Translations under genes and position numbers: made by a program | The notes under the pieces: generated by a model | Told to the model about the DNA's origin: nothing | The model's input: the letters and a program-made list of their open reading frames with translations, nothing else | Database searches by the model: none | Shown here: piece after piece, positions 63,396 through 64,000 of the stretch | Layout: every line of letters starts with the position of its first letter | How positions within the stretch are numbered: position 1 is the first letter of the stretch | NCBI GenBank assembly: GCA_023974075.1 | Contig: CM043788.1 | Coordinates: 22,565,496-22,629,495 of the forward strand | DNA length: 64,000 nt | Direction of reading: 5' to 3' | Source: Chaenocephalus aceratus | Taxonomy: Eukaryota; Chordata; Actinopteri; Perciformes; Channichthyidae

Positions 63396-64000
63396 AAAAG
63401 ACCAAACACTGGATGTCTTTCAGTCGCCAACATGTGTTTTTCGAGACACTGATATTAACGGGGAAACCCTGCAGGACTCAAATGCCTCTTCTCTGTTCCC
63501 CTAACTCATTTGGGAGTGATTACCCATCAGCCCCGGGGGGTAACGCTGCCTCTGCACGTTGTTTCTCTTTCAGAAACACAGAGGACTGTTTGTATGATGG
63601 GATCACAGACACGCTGCAAACGGTGTCCGCCAAAAGTCGAGTCCAGTGTATATAGTGTCATTTTTATTTGTTAGAGTTTGGGAAGATTGAAAATCGGTAG
63701 GGAAAGTCAGCTAAGTCGGTAGGCGGTACAAACATGTCAAAAGCGTTAGACTACCGCCCAAATTGGTAGGGTTGGCAGGTATGTGTGCTGTATAGTGTTA
63801 TTCTGGAAGGAAGTATAAAGAGGGGAGTAAATACAGTGGCACGTGTTAAGTGTTTGTACATAAGGATACAAGTATCTGTGAAGAAGTGCTTTCTACCTGA
63901 AGTAAACAACCTTAAGTGAACATAGTGAGACACAAACTGTCACACATGAACCCCACATCCCTCCTCAGGTATCTACACACATTCAATATATAACCTGTTA
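63396..64000. mobile_element. Possible DNA-transposon end (one terminus only)
   Basis: Read on the minus strand from 63782, CATACCTGCCAACCCTACCA followed by ATTTGGGCGG resembles termini of fish repeats beginning CATACYTGCCAACC. The 63386-63655 frame and the tandem units to its left may belong to the same element. No partner terminus was found. The rest, to 64000, is featureless. Confidence 0.35.

Overview
This is vertebrate, most likely teleost fish, genomic DNA. It is mainly intronic: AT-rich, very rich in (GT)n microsatellites, and carrying fish-type transposons, LINE tails and a tRNA-derived SINE. I see no bacterial operons, CRISPR array, rRNA or functional tRNA gene.

The only confidently coding sequence is two short exons on the + strand, at 34470-34592 (123 nt) and 55508-55636 (129 nt). 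Each encodes one LDL-receptor class A (LA) module. Both have consensus splice sites and 1-1 phase, and they join in frame. The protein sequence best fits the second and third LA modules of lrp8 (ApoER2), with vldlr as the alternative. The window therefore lies inside one large gene: at least 34 kb of upstream intron, a 20.9 kb intron between the exons, and at least 8.4 kb of downstream intron.

The introns hold a layered set of mobile elements, several with exact target-site duplications (TSDs). (1) 7367-8431: internally deleted hAT element, 8-bp TSD, keeping a zinc-finger fragment of its transposase. (2) 22642-23160 and 43817-44325: two solo LTRs of one family, each with its own 5-bp TSD. (3) 30496-33104: BED-finger hAT element sitting in a CA repeat and split by a second hAT element (30991-32548), which itself carries a LINE-like 3' tail. 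(4) 33841-34048: tRNA-derived SINE. (5) 45162-45810: TTAA-flanked piggyBac-like element. (6) 46745-47694: minus-strand LINE remnant, next to a plus-strand LINE (47702-50374) interrupted by a solo LTR (48040-48549, TSD cagaa) and a terminal-inverted-repeat element (48915-50056, TSD tat). (7) 58243-59800: degenerate LINE with a restriction-like endonuclease, preceded by a palindromic minisatellite (57860-58260).

Microsatellites (GT, CA, GCGT, TTC) occupy about 2 kb in total. Two locally duplicated segments (38.0/40.6 kb with 38.5/40.1 kb, and 62.87/63.23 kb) and one candidate minus-strand exon (14176-14295) are not explained by recognised elements. I did not find a new biological system. The most informative content is the insertion history, the palindromic minisatellite and the candidate exon.
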